A DNA stretch of 64,000 nt, from the NCBI GenBank assembly GCA_013215055.1, contig JABSRQ010000008.1, positions 68,337-132,336 on the forward strand. The letters are read 5' to 3'. The notes under the pieces were generated by a model, which saw nothing but the letters and a program-made list of their open reading frames with translations, was not told the DNA's origin and did no database searches. Below, one piece after another: positions 55,015-64,000 of this stretch. Within the stretch, counting starts at the first letter, position 1; each line of letters begins with the position of its first letter. The stretch comes from Pseudomonadales bacterium. Lineage in GTDB: Bacteria; Pseudomonadota; Gammaproteobacteria; Pseudomonadales; DT-91. The position numbers and the translations under genes were made by a program.

Positions 55015-55677
55015 GTGAGTGTAAAATTAATTGATAATGAAGCGTTTTACGGTTACCGCGTTCGTCGAACTGTTGATGGTAAGCTGTATCAAGAATATCT
55101 GACGCTAAAAAAAGGTGGTAAACGCATGGGGGCAACCCTGCGTAAGAAGGTAGAATCTGCTGCCAAGAAGCGTGATGTTGAGTTGGAAGCCGAGCAGAAG
55201 CAGGCCAAAATTGCCAGAAAGGCAGAGCGTTGTTTTCATGATGATGGCTCGGTTAAAGGCATTAGCTTTCTAAAGAAAAAAGAAAAAAGTGGTAATCTGA
55301 CCCCTATTTTTCAAGTTGGTATAGCATCTGATATTGATGGTAAAATCGTTTGTACCAGTTTTTCTGTTAATGCACATGGTCTTGAAGGTGCTTGGGATAA
55401 GGCGGTTACGTCGTATGCCAAACATAAAAGCATTAAAAAAGGGTCTAAACTGTTTAAGGATATCGCCGCAGCCATACCCACAGTTGATCTTTCTGATGTG
55501 AAGGCTGCCGCGGAAAAAGTTGCCAAGAAAAAAGCCGCAGCCAAGAAGAAAGCCGCACCCAAGAAAAAGGCGGCCGTGAAAGCAAAAGCTAAAAAAGCGC
55601 CAGCGAAGAAAAAAGCGGCAGTAAAAGCAAAAGCTAAAAAAGCCCCAGCCAAGAAGGCCGCCAAAAAGAAAAAGTAA
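55015..55677 (+). CDS. Lysine/alanine-rich histone-like protein with N-terminal globular domain
   Basis: The first ~150 residues form a globular region with two similar segments: FYGYRVRRTVDGKLYQEYL and, later, LTPIFQVGIASDIDGKIVCT with FSVNAHGLEGAWDKAVTSYA. This pattern recalls AP2-type DNA-binding domains but I cannot confirm it. The last ~58 residues are almost only Lys, Ala, Pro and Val (KKAAAKKKAAPKKKAAVK), like histone H1 tails and Pseudomonas AlgP. A 15-residue unit (VKAKAKKAPAKKKAA) is duplicated. GAGGAATGG precedes GTG 55015, and TATAAT lies at 54804-54809. A role in DNA compaction or regulation is inferred. Confidence 0.7.
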   Translation: MSVKLIDNEAFYGYRVRRTVDGKLYQEYLTLKKGGKRMGATLRKKVESAAKKRDVELEAEQKQAKIARKAERCFHDDGSVKGISFLKKKEKSGNLTPIFQVGIASDIDGKIVCTSFSVNAHGLEGAWDKAVTSYAKHKSIKKGSKLFKDIAAAIPTVDLSDVKAAAEKVAKKKAAAKKKAAPKKKAAVKAKAKKAPAKKKAAVKAKAKKAPAKKAAKKKK

Positions 55678-55686
55678 ATGATATAA

Positions 55687-55720
55687 ATTAAAAAAGGGGC
55701 CTTTACCGGCCCCTTTCTTA
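55687..55720. terminator. Bidirectional intrinsic terminator between the histone-like gene and ppa
   Basis: AAAGGGGCC / GGCCCCTTT with a six-base loop; T-rich on the plus-strand side and a run of Ts on the minus-strand side, between convergent stops. Confidence 0.9.
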
Positions 55721-55738
55721 TTTCTGAGTTTTAAGGTT

Positions 55739-56266
55739 TTAACCTTGATAAGCCGCAGCGGCTTTCTCGATTTCAGCACGTGCCGCATCGACACCCGCCC
55801 AGCCATCTATTTTCACCCATTTACCCGTTTCCAGGTCTTTATAGTTTTCAAAAAAGTGTTCGATTTGCTGAATCAGTAATTCGGGTAAGTCGGTATACTC
55901 TATAATGTCATCGTAGCTTTTACTGAGTGTATTATGCGGTACGGCAATTAGTTTGGCGTCTTGGCCTGCTTCATCCGACATATTTAATATGCCTACCGGT
56001 CTGGCTCTAACAACAGACCCCGGTGCTACAGGGTAAGGCGTGACAACCAATACATCCAGTGGGTCACCATCTTCTGATAATGTGTTGTTGATATAACCAT
56101 AATTGGCCGGATAGAACATCGGTGTGGCCATAAATCTATCGACCATCAGGCAGTCATAGTCTTTTTCAATTTCGTATTTTATCGGGGCATGATTAGCCGG
56201 AATTTCAACCACTACATAGATGTCATTAGGAAGTTCTTTGCCTGCAGGAACTTGGTTGTAGCTCAT
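55739..56266 (-). CDS. ppa: Inorganic pyrophosphatase, family I
   Basis: Ppa hydrolyses pyrophosphate and pulls biosynthetic reactions forward. The 175-residue protein has [39 protein letters not shown] (the metal-binding acidic signature) and [16 protein letters not shown]. Length equals the E. coli enzyme. It faces the histone-like gene across a shared terminator. Confidence 0.97.
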   Translation of the reverse strand: MSYNQVPAGKELPNDIYVVVEIPANHAPIKYEIEKDYDCLMVDRFMATPMFYPANYGYINNTLSEDGDPLDVLVVTPYPVAPGSVVRARPVGILNMSDEAGQDAKLIAVPHNTLSKSYDDIIEYTDLPELLIQQIEHFFENYKDLETGKWVKIDGWAGVDAARAEIEKAAAAYQG

Positions 56267-56418
56267 GGTGTAGATCCTTTTTTAGCTGGGTGAAAATGTG
56301 GTTGATTCAATGCTCTAACTTAAATATGCGCCGATAATCAGGCGGAGGCGAGTGAATTTTTAAATTTTTCAATGCCGTGCAGGCGTGTTAATGTGGGCGG
56401 CTAATCAAAGGGATATTC

Positions 56419-57804
56419 ATGCATATATACATTCTGGGCATTTGCGGTACGTTTATGGGCTCTTTGGCTATTTTGGCCAGAGAAATGGGCTACCAGGTTT
56501 CTGGTTGTGATGAAAATGTCTATCCACCTATGAGCACGCAGCTTGAAAGCGCAGGTATTCAACTGGATCAAGGTTTTGATGTAAAACATCTAAATTGCGA
56601 ACCCGATTTAGTGGTTATTGGCAATGCGATGAGCCGCGGCAATGTGTTAGTGGAAGAGGTGCTGAATAAAGGCCTGGCTTACACCTCGGGTCCGCAATTT
56701 TTGCATGACCATGTCATTAAGGATAAATGGGTATTAGCAGTGGCGGGCACACATGGGAAAACCACAACCGCCAGTATGCTGGCGTGGATATTAGAGTTTG
56801 CTGGCATGAAACCGGGATTTTTGATTGGTGGTGTGGTGAATAACTTTCCGTTTTCTGCACGCCTTGGTGACTCTGCTTTTTTTGTGGTAGAGGCCGATGA
56901 ATACGATACCGCTTTTTTTGATAAACGCAGTAAGTTTGTGCATTACCAGCCGCGTACCTTGATTATCAATAATCTTGAATTTGATCATGCCGATATCTTT
57001 GCTGATCTGGCGGCTATTCAGCGTCAATTTCATCATGTGATGCGCATTGTGCCGGCCAACGGTAAGGTAATTTACCAGGGCGCAGATAAAAACGTTAGAG
57101 ATGTTATTGCTATGGGCTGTTGGTCTGAACAGGCGATATTTTCCACCGAGACGGATATTGAAGGTGAGGTCAACTGGCAGGCCGAACTGCTGAGTGACGA
57201 TGGCTCAGAATTTATTGTACATAGTCAGGAAGGGCCCGCAGCCGGTGAAAAACTGCGATTAAAATGGGATATGACCGGTAAGCACAGTGTTAATAATGCG
57301 TTAGCCGCGATTGCTGCGGCAGAACATGTGGGTGTACACCCCGCAATAGCGGTTGAGGCATTGGCAGAATTTGCCGGAGTTAAACGCCGTATGGAGCTTT
57401 ATGCTGAGGTTAATGGTATCTGTTTGTATGATGACTTTGCTCATCACCCCACAGCCATAGCAACAACGTTACAGGGCATTTGTGCGAAGGTAGAAGGCCG
57501 TGTGTTAGCCGTTATTGAGCCTCGTTCAAATACCATGAAAATGGGGGTGCATAAAGATACCTTGGCTAACTCTGCTTCTGAGGCGGATAAAACCTTTTGG
57601 TTTATGCCGGATGAACTGGATTGGAAAATGCAGGTCGAAAATGGCAGTTGTTATCAAGAGTTAGATAAACTCATTCATGAAGTTGTTAGTGAAGCGCGCC
57701 CCGGTGATCATATTGTAGTAATGAGCAACGGAGGCTTCCAAGGCTTGCACGGTAAATTAAAGGCCGCCCTGGAAAACTCAGAGGAGTTGATTTCTAATGT
57801 CTGA
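56419..57804 (+). CDS. mpl: UDP-MurNAc:L-Ala-gamma-D-Glu-meso-Dap ligase Mpl
   Basis: Mpl re-attaches recycled murein tripeptide to UDP-MurNAc. The 461-residue Mur-ligase protein begins IYILGICGTFMGSLA, has the ATP motif AVAGTHGKTTTASMLAWILE, EADEYDTAFFDKRSKFVHY and LYDDFAHHPTAI. The Mpl-type N-terminus and length separate it from MurC. With ampG (14 kb) it covers two steps of cell-wall recycling. The 3' end overlaps ubiX by 8 bp. Confidence 0.94.
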   Translation: MHIYILGICGTFMGSLAILAREMGYQVSGCDENVYPPMSTQLESAGIQLDQGFDVKHLNCEPDLVVIGNAMSRGNVLVEEVLNKGLAYTSGPQFLHDHVIKDKWVLAVAGTHGKTTTASMLAWILEFAGMKPGFLIGGVVNNFPFSARLGDSAFFVVEADEYDTAFFDKRSKFVHYQPRTLIINNLEFDHADIFADLAAIQRQFHHVMRIVPANGKVIYQGADKNVRDVIAMGCWSEQAIFSTETDIEGEVNWQAELLSDDGSEFIVHSQEGPAAGEKLRLKWDMTGKHSVNNALAAIAAAEHVGVHPAIAVEALAEFAGVKRRMELYAEVNGICLYDDFAHHPTAIATTLQGICAKVEGRVLAVIEPRSNTMKMGVHKDTLANSASEADKTFWFMPDELDWKMQVENGSCYQELDKLIHEVVSEARPGDHIVVMSNGGFQGLHGKLKAALENSEELISNV

Positions 57805-58426
57805 TTCTGCAACTAAAACGATTTGTCTGGCCATCAGTGGTGCCTCGGGCTTTCCTTATGCGCAGCGTTTATTGCAATGCCTGCTACAAAAAGGTTGCCG
57901 TGTACATCTATTGATTTCAGATGCCGCCAGAGAAGTCGCCCGGTTGGAAATGGGCCTGCAACTTCCTGAGGATGTTGAAACCCTGCGCGACTTCTTGTTG
58001 AATCTGCTGGACATAGATCTTCAGCAAACTAACGCACAGTTACATTGTTATACCTCAAGAGATTGGTTATCACCGGTGGCTTCTGGTTCGGCACATATGG
58101 ATGCAATGGTTGTTTGTCCGTGCAGTACTGGTACTCTAGCCGCTATTGCAACGGGCCAAAGTCATAACTTGATTCAGCGTGCCGCAACCGTCACGTTGAA
58201 AGAATCTCGCCGCCTGATTATCATGCCACGCGAAACGCCTGTATCGGCGATTCAGCTGGAGCATATGTTGAAATTGTCGCAGCTGGGTGTGCGCATTGTG
58301 CCCGCCAGCCCAGGTTTTTACCAGCAGCCTAAAACGGTTGCTGATCTGATTGACTTTATGGTTGCAAGACTCTTGCAGCAGCTTGATATACCACATGACC
58401 TATTGCCTCAATGGGGCATGGAATAA
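57797..58426 (+). CDS. ubiX: Flavin prenyltransferase UbiX
   Basis: UbiX joins dimethylallyl phosphate to FMN to make the prenyl-FMN cofactor of UbiD. The 209-residue protein shows LAISGASGFPYAQRLLQCL, SGSAHMDAMVVCPCSTGTLA and RRLIIMPRETPVSAIQLEHM, all characteristic. It overlaps mpl by 8 bp, so it is co-translated with it; this pairing is common in pseudomonads. Confidence 0.94.
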   Translation: MSDSATKTICLAISGASGFPYAQRLLQCLLQKGCRVHLLISDAAREVARLEMGLQLPEDVETLRDFLLNLLDIDLQQTNAQLHCYTSRDWLSPVASGSAHMDAMVVCPCSTGTLAAIATGQSHNLIQRAATVTLKESRRLIIMPRETPVSAIQLEHMLKLSQLGVRIVPASPGFYQQPKTVADLIDFMVARLLQQLDIPHDLLPQWGME

Positions 58427-58446
58427 GAATAAAAGAGTATTAATCC

Positions 58447-61023
58447 GTGTTTGAAAAAATAGCTTCTGTTTATGATGATGTTTACGCATCGTTGATGTCT
58501 TATCCCAAATTTCTGCTGTTGATGATTTTTATCATCGTGGCGGTGTTATCCATTAAAATCCCACAATTACAAATCGATGCTTCCAGTGATTCTTTGGTAT
58601 TACAAGGCGATAAATCTCTGGAAGTTTATCGGCAAGTGTCTAAACGCTACGGCAGTTCAGATTTTGTATTGGTGACGTATAGCCCACATCAAGATCTCTA
58701 TGCAGAAAAAACTTTGGCCAATATTGCCGTCTTACAGGCGGAGTTAGAACAGGTTGATGGTGTGGAATCTGTCGTCAGCTTTTTAGATGTGCCACTTTTA
58801 TATAGCCCGAAAGTAAATTTATCCAATTTTAATGACGGTGTGCGCTTTTTAAGGGACGCCGATACGGATAGAGATTTGGCCAGAAAAGAGTTTCTCAATA
58901 GTCCGGTTTACAAGCAGCTTTTAACCAGCCAATCAGAAAAAACCACGGCCTTGCAGGTAAATATCACCTCTGCCGATAATTTACGCCAATTACGTAATAT
59001 GCGTGATGAATTACGTACCCTAAAACGTCCTAGTGCTGAGCAGCGTCGGCAATTGAAAAAATTTACTGCCGATTATGAACTGGCTAATCAACAACGCCGG
59101 GAGCTTGAAAAGAACTTGGTGGCCTCGGTGCGAGCGGTGTTAGAAAAATATCGCCCCGATGCGAAGATATTCCTTGGCGGCGTGCCGATGATTATCAGCG
59201 ATATGCTGGATTTTGTACGCAGCGATATGCTGGTGTTTGGTTCGGCGATTCTGGTTTTTATTGTCGTTAGCTTGGCGTTAATCTTCAGGAAAAAGCGTTG
59301 GGTGTTTCTGCCGTTATTAACCTGCTTTTTAACCTGTACTGCTATGTTAGGGGGTATCGCTTGGGCTGGGGTGAAAATGACGGTGATCTCGGCCAACTTT
59401 GTTGCGCTGTTATTGATTATCACACTCTCTATAACCATTCACTTGGTTGTACGGTTTATTGAATATGAAAAGAACAATCCCGATATGGACCAATTTGATC
59501 TGGTGATGCGCACCATGCGTTCGATGGTTAAACCCTGTACCTATACGACGATGACAACCATGGTGGCATTTTTGTCCCTGGTGGTCAGTGGTATTAAACC
59601 GGTTATTGATTTTGGCTGGATGATGACCATCGCCGTGGCATTGGCGCTAACTATCGGCTTCTTTGTCCTGCCTGCTGGCTTATTGTTGATGCCGCGTAGT
59701 CGTGATGATTCGGATGCTGAAACCGCATCAAAATTTACTAAAGCGGTGGCTACATTTACCGAGAGGCAAGGCAAACGCGTTATCGTATTTGCCTGTGTTT
59801 TATTGTTAGTCAGCATTGCTGGCATGGCGCAATTAAAGGTGGAGAACCGCTTTATTGATTATTTTCATAAAGATACCGAAATCTATCAAGGCATGTTAGA
59901 AATTGATACGCAATTGGGTGGTACCTTGCCTATGGATATTGTGATCGACCATGTCACAAAAACCGTCTCAGTTATTATCCCCGATGCCAACTCCGCGATG
60001 CCAGAGCCGGACGATGAGGAAGACACATTTTCCGATGATGATTTTTTTGCCGAAGACGATGAAGATGATGACTTTGCCTCGGAAGGACGCATAGCTTATG
60101 TGCAAAGCTATTGGTTTACCCGAGAAGGCATGCTGGAAATCAAGAAGGTGCAGGCTTATTTACAGAGTAAACCTTCGGTTGGCAAGGTTTTGTCTCTGGC
60201 GACACTCTATGATGTGATCAAAGATATTGCCGGTGAAAATGTGGATGATATTCAACTGGCGATTTTTAAAGAGAACTTATCCGAGCAAATTGATAAGGCG
60301 CTGGTAAAACCGTATTTATCCGAAGATGGTACTCAAACCCGTATTTCGTTGCGTATCAAAGAAACCGATAAAAGTTTAAATCGCTCAGAGATGATTGCCG
60401 ACGTTAAAGCCTTTTTGCAGGATGATATGGCCTATAAGGTGGACGAGTTTGAGGTGACGGGCATGATTGTGTTGTATAACAATATGCTGCAAAGTCTATT
60501 TACGTCACAAATCGCAACATTGGCGGCTGTTTTTGTCGCCATCATGCTGATGTTTGCGGTGTTGTTTCGCTCTATTACGCTTTCGTTAATTGCCATAGCA
60601 CCGAATATTCTCGCCGCCTTGTTAATTCTGGGTGGCATGGGCTGGGCCGGTATTCCTCTGGATATCATGACCATTACCATCGCCGCCATTACCGTGGGTA
60701 TCGGTGTGGACGATACAATTCATTATATTCACCGCTTCCAACGTGAATTTGAAATTGATGGTGATTATGTGCAGGCGATGTATCGTTGCCATGCCAGTAT
60801 TGGCCGGGCGATGTATTACACCTCGGTAACGATTATTATAGGTTTTTCTATTTTATCTTTGTCCAACTTCACACCTAGCATCTACTTTGGTGTGTTAACA
60901 TCGTTGGCAATGTTTGCAGCCTTGGTGGGTGCTCTGGTACTATTGCCACAACTGCTGATTACTTTTAAACCGCTTAATAATAAAAAAACATTGATATCAG
61001 CTGATCAAATAGACGTCAAATAG
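58447..61023 (+). CDS. RND/MMPL-family membrane exporter
   Basis: The 858-residue protein has the two-fold MMPL layout: one helix near residues 20-40, a large outside loop (about 45-255), five helices (about 260-420), then a repeat with a helix near 455, a second loop and five helices from about 690. Blocks such as IGVGVDDTIHYIHRF and FLSLVVSGIKPVIDFG are typical of the hydrophobe-exporter branch. An unusual acidic insert (residues about 517-548, mainly Asp and Glu: EDDEDDDF) lies early in the second loop. Substrates of this branch include lipids and hopanoids. It starts at GTG 58447, 20 bp after ubiX. Confidence 0.85.
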   Translation: MFEKIASVYDDVYASLMSYPKFLLLMIFIIVAVLSIKIPQLQIDASSDSLVLQGDKSLEVYRQVSKRYGSSDFVLVTYSPHQDLYAEKTLANIAVLQAELEQVDGVESVVSFLDVPLLYSPKVNLSNFNDGVRFLRDADTDRDLARKEFLNSPVYKQLLTSQSEKTTALQVNITSADNLRQLRNMRDELRTLKRPSAEQRRQLKKFTADYELANQQRRELEKNLVASVRAVLEKYRPDAKIFLGGVPMIISDMLDFVRSDMLVFGSAILVFIVVSLALIFRKKRWVFLPLLTCFLTCTAMLGGIAWAGVKMTVISANFVALLLIITLSITIHLVVRFIEYEKNNPDMDQFDLVMRTMRSMVKPCTYTTMTTMVAFLSLVVSGIKPVIDFGWMMTIAVALALTIGFFVLPAGLLLMPRSRDDSDAETASKFTKAVATFTERQGKRVIVFACVLLLVSIAGMAQLKVENRFIDYFHKDTEIYQGMLEIDTQLGGTLPMDIVIDHVTKTVSVIIPDANSAMPEPDDEEDTFSDDDFFAEDDEDDDFASEGRIAYVQSYWFTREGMLEIKKVQAYLQSKPSVGKVLSLATLYDVIKDIAGENVDDIQLAIFKENLSEQIDKALVKPYLSEDGTQTRISLRIKETDKSLNRSEMIADVKAFLQDDMAYKVDEFEVTGMIVLYNNMLQSLFTSQIATLAAVFVAIMLMFAVLFRSITLSLIAIAPNILAALLILGGMGWAGIPLDIMTITIAAITVGIGVDDTIHYIHRFQREFEIDGDYVQAMYRCHASIGRAMYYTSVTIIIGFSILSLSNFTPSIYFGVLTSLAMFAALVGALVLLPQLLITFKPLNNKKTLISADQIDVK

Positions 61024-61035
61024 TTGTAATGATAA

Positions 61036-61287
61036 GTGGAATGTAGACCTGAATGTGGTGCCTGTTGTATAGCACCCTCTATCAATCAACCTTTTTATGG
61101 TATGCCAAGTGGTAAAAAAGCCGGCGAACGTTGTGTTCATCTTGATAAAGATAAACTTTGTCGGCTTTTTGGGGATATAAAACGGCCAACGTGTTGTCAT
61201 AGTTTTGCAGCAGAAGAGTTTGTTTGTGGTAATAGCTTCGACGAAGCTTTGCAAATTTTAACGCTGCTCGAAGTGCAAACCCAATAA
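61036..61287 (+). CDS. YkgJ-type cysteine-cluster protein
   Basis: The 83-residue protein has eight cysteines in the YkgJ pattern (MECRPECGACCIAPSI; GERCVHLD; LCRLF; PTCCHSF), likely binding zinc or an Fe-S cluster. The initiator is GTG 61036 with no strong ribosome site; the N-terminus matches relatives that start at MECRP. It follows the exporter by 12 bp and may be translated by coupling. Function unknown. Confidence 0.82.
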   Translation: MECRPECGACCIAPSINQPFYGMPSGKKAGERCVHLDKDKLCRLFGDIKRPTCCHSFAAEEFVCGNSFDEALQILTLLEVQTQ

Positions 61288-61581
61288 AAGCGCTGATTAC
61301 AAGGTATATTCTAGTATTAAAAAACTGGGGTAGTAGTCAGAAAAAGGATTAAAACAAAAAGCAAACATCACTTAAATGTAGGTTATAGAATTGTATCGGT
61401 CTAGCCTTTTGGTTAAAAAACGAACAATTTCATGGTTTATATCCTACAGATTGAGTTATGATTGAAACAGAAAGTAATTTTGTAACTGTCTAGATAGCAG
61501 GTTTGCTTATAAAAGCTAAATCGCTATTTAACGCAAGCCTGAAATATCAGGCCATCGACAGACTAATAAAAAAGGTGATCT

Positions 61582-64000
61582 ATGCCATTGTTCAAATTGA
61601 AAAAAACTGTACTTTTAAGTTCTGCTATTTCAGCTGCAATAGTATTAACTGCTTGTGGTGGCGGTGGTGGCGGTGGTCCAAAGGCTGCTTCTGACCCCTG
61701 TGATTCAACCTTTAAAGGTTCATCGGCTATTGTTGTTGATAGTTATGATGGTGGTGTTTTGAAAGGGCACATAGAAGGCACGGATAACAATGGTGAAGCG
61801 AAGCTGAAAACAGTGACGCTTAAAGTACGAGGCCATAGTGATATCGCAGCGACCATCGATGGGGCCAAGGGTGAAACCTGTCAAAACTTTACACTCGAAA
61901 ATATTCCTGCAGCCGATGCGCTGGCCGCCAGAGATAACGATTCTGTAGCCGATTACACGTTAACCGCAACTGATAATAATGATGTGCCGATTGCACATTC
62001 TTTCCTGGCTCGTGGTGCAGAACTGAAAAATGTTAGCTCGGTACAGTTAAATAACACGATCTTTTCAGGCCCAGCTGGTAAAAAGGGTTTAATCGATTGG
62101 TTACAAGCTGCCATCTCTGCCTACGATATTAAAGATGCGTTAAAAAACCCAGCTCCTGCAGCTGATGGCGCGGAAATCAAGCCTACAATCTTTGGTCCTG
62201 CCTCGTCTTTAGTGGTAGGTGATCTTATTACACAGTCAGTTGTGGATTCCAATATCAATCATGCAGGGCATTCTTTATTGGTGCCTGGTACCGAGACCAA
62301 TACGCAAATTTCAGGTTTGGTTACTCCTGTTTTAAGTTCGGCGCATCTAGGTTTAAATGATAATTTTTATATTTATATTACCGATATTAGCTTTGGTGGT
62401 GAATCTGAAGATGGTCTTGATAACGGTGCCAAAATAGATATGCAATTGGTCGCGCCTAAATCAGGGAATACTGGTTTTGATATCGATGTGGTGGTGGTTT
62501 TTGAAGGTGTTGATGGCACAGATACGGACACGACAGTTGCGGTCAGAGTGGTTTCAGCGAATAAGAATAGTCATGTTATTACCGGCATCATGGATATTGA
62601 CTTTGTAGTGCCTAGTGCCGCGATGCAGTTTTCTTTAAATGCAAGCAACGGTGTTGGAAATTTGGATATATTGAGCCTTTTAGCGGGTAAATCCACCCCA
62701 GGGTTTGGCGTGTTCCAAATCGTCGGTTCTGGTAATAATCAATTCGGCGGCGGCGTTGTCAGTGAAATCAAGGTAACGGCTTGTACTGACAGCATGTGTG
62801 ATAGACCTGTGAATGAAATGGCAAATAAACTTGATAATCAGTTTAATAACTTTGTGAATATCAAAGAACTGTTTGCTGAGGCGGTTGATCCGTCTTCACC
62901 TGCAGATTACGAAGCAAACGATTCTCTGGCTAAAACATTAAGAGATATGCTGGTACCCATTAATGATGCTTTATTACCTTCAACGGCGTTGGTGGATTTA
63001 GAGAAAGATAAAGCGAATCCTAAACAAGTCAGCGTGACATCGTTGGCGGGTAAGGTGACGACGGTTAATAACGCAACTTCTGATCCTGTTGCCGGTGGTT
63101 TTGTTGGCGTGGGCGGTTCGGTGATTTTTGATAACCCTACCGGAATAGAACTTAAGCAGGCTTTAGGCTCTTATTTTGAAATTGGTGGTTCCAGTGAAGT
63201 GACTCAGGCTAATTTCAGCACCGATGGTGGCGTGGTTATAGCGATTTCGGAAGCATCTATCAATCAAACCTTATTGGCGATGTTTGAATCTGATGTGATT
63301 GCTGATCAAACGGTGATTATGACGCCTCAGGATTTGGGTATGAGCTTCCCAGGTGTTGCAGCTAATGACCCCATTCATGTAGAGGTTAATTTATCCTCTG
63401 CACCTTATATGGATGTGGGCAGTGAAGGTAATCAGCCTAATGAAATTGAAGCGGTAATGGATGGCCTGAGTTTGAAAGTTACCTTGATTCCTTTATCGGA
63501 TCAATCGAGCTTTTGGAATGGCGGTAAAGGTAGTCATATCATGGATATTGCCTTATCTCCACGTGGCACTATTGCTTATGAAATTGTGAATGGCCTGCCA
63601 CAAATCATTGTAAATGATCAAGGCCAAGTGGATGTCGCGTTAAATATCCATAGTTTGATAATCCGAGATTCCTTAGTTCAAACGGCTATGGATTTTGAAA
63701 AAACCACTACTGAAGATTTAAAAGTTGATATAGAAGCTGCTTTAGCCAAAGAAGTATCAAAAATAGCAGTAGAAATGGGTAATCAAATTCTTTCTGCACA
63801 AAAGCTGACAGTTTATGATTTAAAACCTACAGACGGAGTTTTGCCAGAAATGTTTGCAACAGCCTTACCTAAAACTGTAGGTGTTGTTGTTAAAGGTTTT
63901 AGAAGTGATACTGCGGGTAAAAACCTATTACTGATAGCTGATGTGGAAGTAGCGGATGCGGTGCAGGATGAAGGTGTGACAAATGCGATCTATAGCTTTA
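61582..64000 (+). CDS. Large surface lipoprotein, 3' truncated by window end
   Basis: The frame is open from ATG 61582 to the last base (806 codons, no stop), with AAAAAAGGTGATCT as ribosome site. A lipoprotein signal ends in LTAC (Cys25), followed by a run of seven glycines as a flexible tether. The mature part is acidic and strand-rich with repeated themes of AGKVTTVNN and GSVIFDNPTG type; no catalytic motif or known domain was recognised. Four later cysteines (two in TACTDSMCD) could form disulphides. It probably sits on the outer membrane, perhaps surface-exposed. The 294-bp stretch before it (61288-61581) shows no gene. Confidence 0.75.
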   Translation, partial: MPLFKLKKTVLLSSAISAAIVLTACGGGGGGGPKAASDPCDSTFKGSSAIVVDSYDGGVLKGHIEGTDNNGEAKLKTVTLKVRGHSDIAATIDGAKGETCQNFTLENIPAADALAARDNDSVADYTLTATDNNDVPIAHSFLARGAELKNVSSVQLNNTIFSGPAGKKGLIDWLQAAISAYDIKDALKNPAPAADGAEIKPTIFGPASSLVVGDLITQSVVDSNINHAGHSLLVPGTETNTQISGLVTPVLSSAHLGLNDNFYIYITDISFGGESEDGLDNGAKIDMQLVAPKSGNTGFDIDVVVVFEGVDGTDTDTTVAVRVVSANKNSHVITGIMDIDFVVPSAAMQFSLNASNGVGNLDILSLLAGKSTPGFGVFQIVGSGNNQFGGGVVSEIKVTACTDSMCDRPVNEMANKLDNQFNNFVNIKELFAEAVDPSSPADYEANDSLAKTLRDMLVPINDALLPSTALVDLEKDKANPKQVSVTSLAGKVTTVNNATSDPVAGGFVGVGGSVIFDNPTGIELKQALGSYFEIGGSSEVTQANFSTDGGVVIAISEASINQTLLAMFESDVIADQTVIMTPQDLGMSFPGVAANDPIHVEVNLSSAPYMDVGSEGNQPNEIEAVMDGLSLKVTLIPLSDQSSFWNGGKGSHIMDIALSPRGTIAYEIVNGLPQIIVNDQGQVDVALNIHSLIIRDSLVQTAMDFEKTTTEDLKVDIEAALAKEVSKIAVEMGNQILSAQKLTVYDLKPTDGVLPEMFATALPKTVGVVVKGFRSDTAGKNLLLIADVEVADAVQDEGVTNAIYSF

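Noticed and set aside
55270-55806. 178-codon minus-strand frame over the lysine-rich gene
   Set aside because: It is the mirror of Lys/Ala codons (giving Phe/Leu/Gly-rich text), crosses the shared terminator and has no ribosome site.
61503-61694. 63-codon plus-strand frame before the large lipoprotein
   Set aside because: It overlaps the lipoprotein signal region in another frame; the lipoprotein frame has the better ribosome site and a lipobox.

Overview
The window is a chromosomal stretch of a moderate-G+C gammaproteobacterium. Gene order is strongly Pseudomonas-like: relA-mazG; recA-recX; hsbA-hsbR-hptB; purM/purN beside a DUF2066 gene, a perM-like gene and hda; dksA-gluQ-cbrX-cbrA-cbrB-[crcZ-like]-pcnB-folK-dgk-panBCD. 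The lower G+C, the FabV enoyl reductase, the KshA-like oxygenase and the NhaD antiporter suggest a marine relative (Spongiibacteraceae/Cellvibrionales-like) rather than Pseudomonas itself. That placement is inference only. No rRNA, tRNA or CRISPR array was seen.

Layout. 0-7.7 kb: 3' end of relA, then mazG, adk, hemH, tsaB, uppP, a fabV with a frameshift near its 3' end, and an MBL hydrolase. 7.7-14 kb: SOS-boxed recA, recX, then leftward genes for a DUF501 protein, an HsaA-like flavoprotein, BluB, a SIMPL protein and PanE. 14-17.6 kb: an intact ampG, a decayed ISL3-type insertion element with recognisable end repeats, and the 3' remnant of a second ampG. 17.7-25.6 kb: the HsbA/HsbR/HptB partner-switching module, purMN, DUF2066, a PerM-like protein, Hda and DjlA. 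25.6-40.3 kb: a TonB receptor with a hotdog thioesterase, NhaD, an FHA-EAL protein, a TetR regulator divergent from a KshA-like Rieske oxygenase, a large unrecognised protein, a styrene-oxide-isomerase-like membrane protein, a lipoprotein, and acs with an extended SDR. 40.3-52 kb, leftward: dksA, gluQ, the CbrX-CbrA-CbrB nutrient-sensing system, two tandem crcZ-like RNA loci, then pcnB-folK-dgk-panB-panC-panD. 52-64 kb: an aminotransferase, a small Rieske protein, a TfoX C-terminal-domain protein, an M15 peptidase, a lysine-rich histone-like protein, ppa, mpl, ubiX, an RND/MMPL exporter, a YkgJ-type protein, and a large lipoprotein cut by the window end.

The most interesting element lies between cbrB and pcnB. 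The 727-bp gap holds two tandem copies of one regulatory cassette, both on the minus strand. Each copy has a three-part TGTTAC/GTAACA enhancer array. About 90-130 bp downstream is a sigma-54 promoter with exact GG-N10-GC spacing. A short RNA rich in AANAANAA motifs (the Hfq/Crc-binding signature) follows, ending in a hairpin. Enhancers and RNA cores are conserved between copies while the intervening DNA has diverged. This looks like a compact, duplicated CrcZ/CrcY-type decoy-RNA locus directly downstream of its predicted activator CbrB, with RNAs (~110-150 nt) far shorter than Pseudomonas CrcZ.
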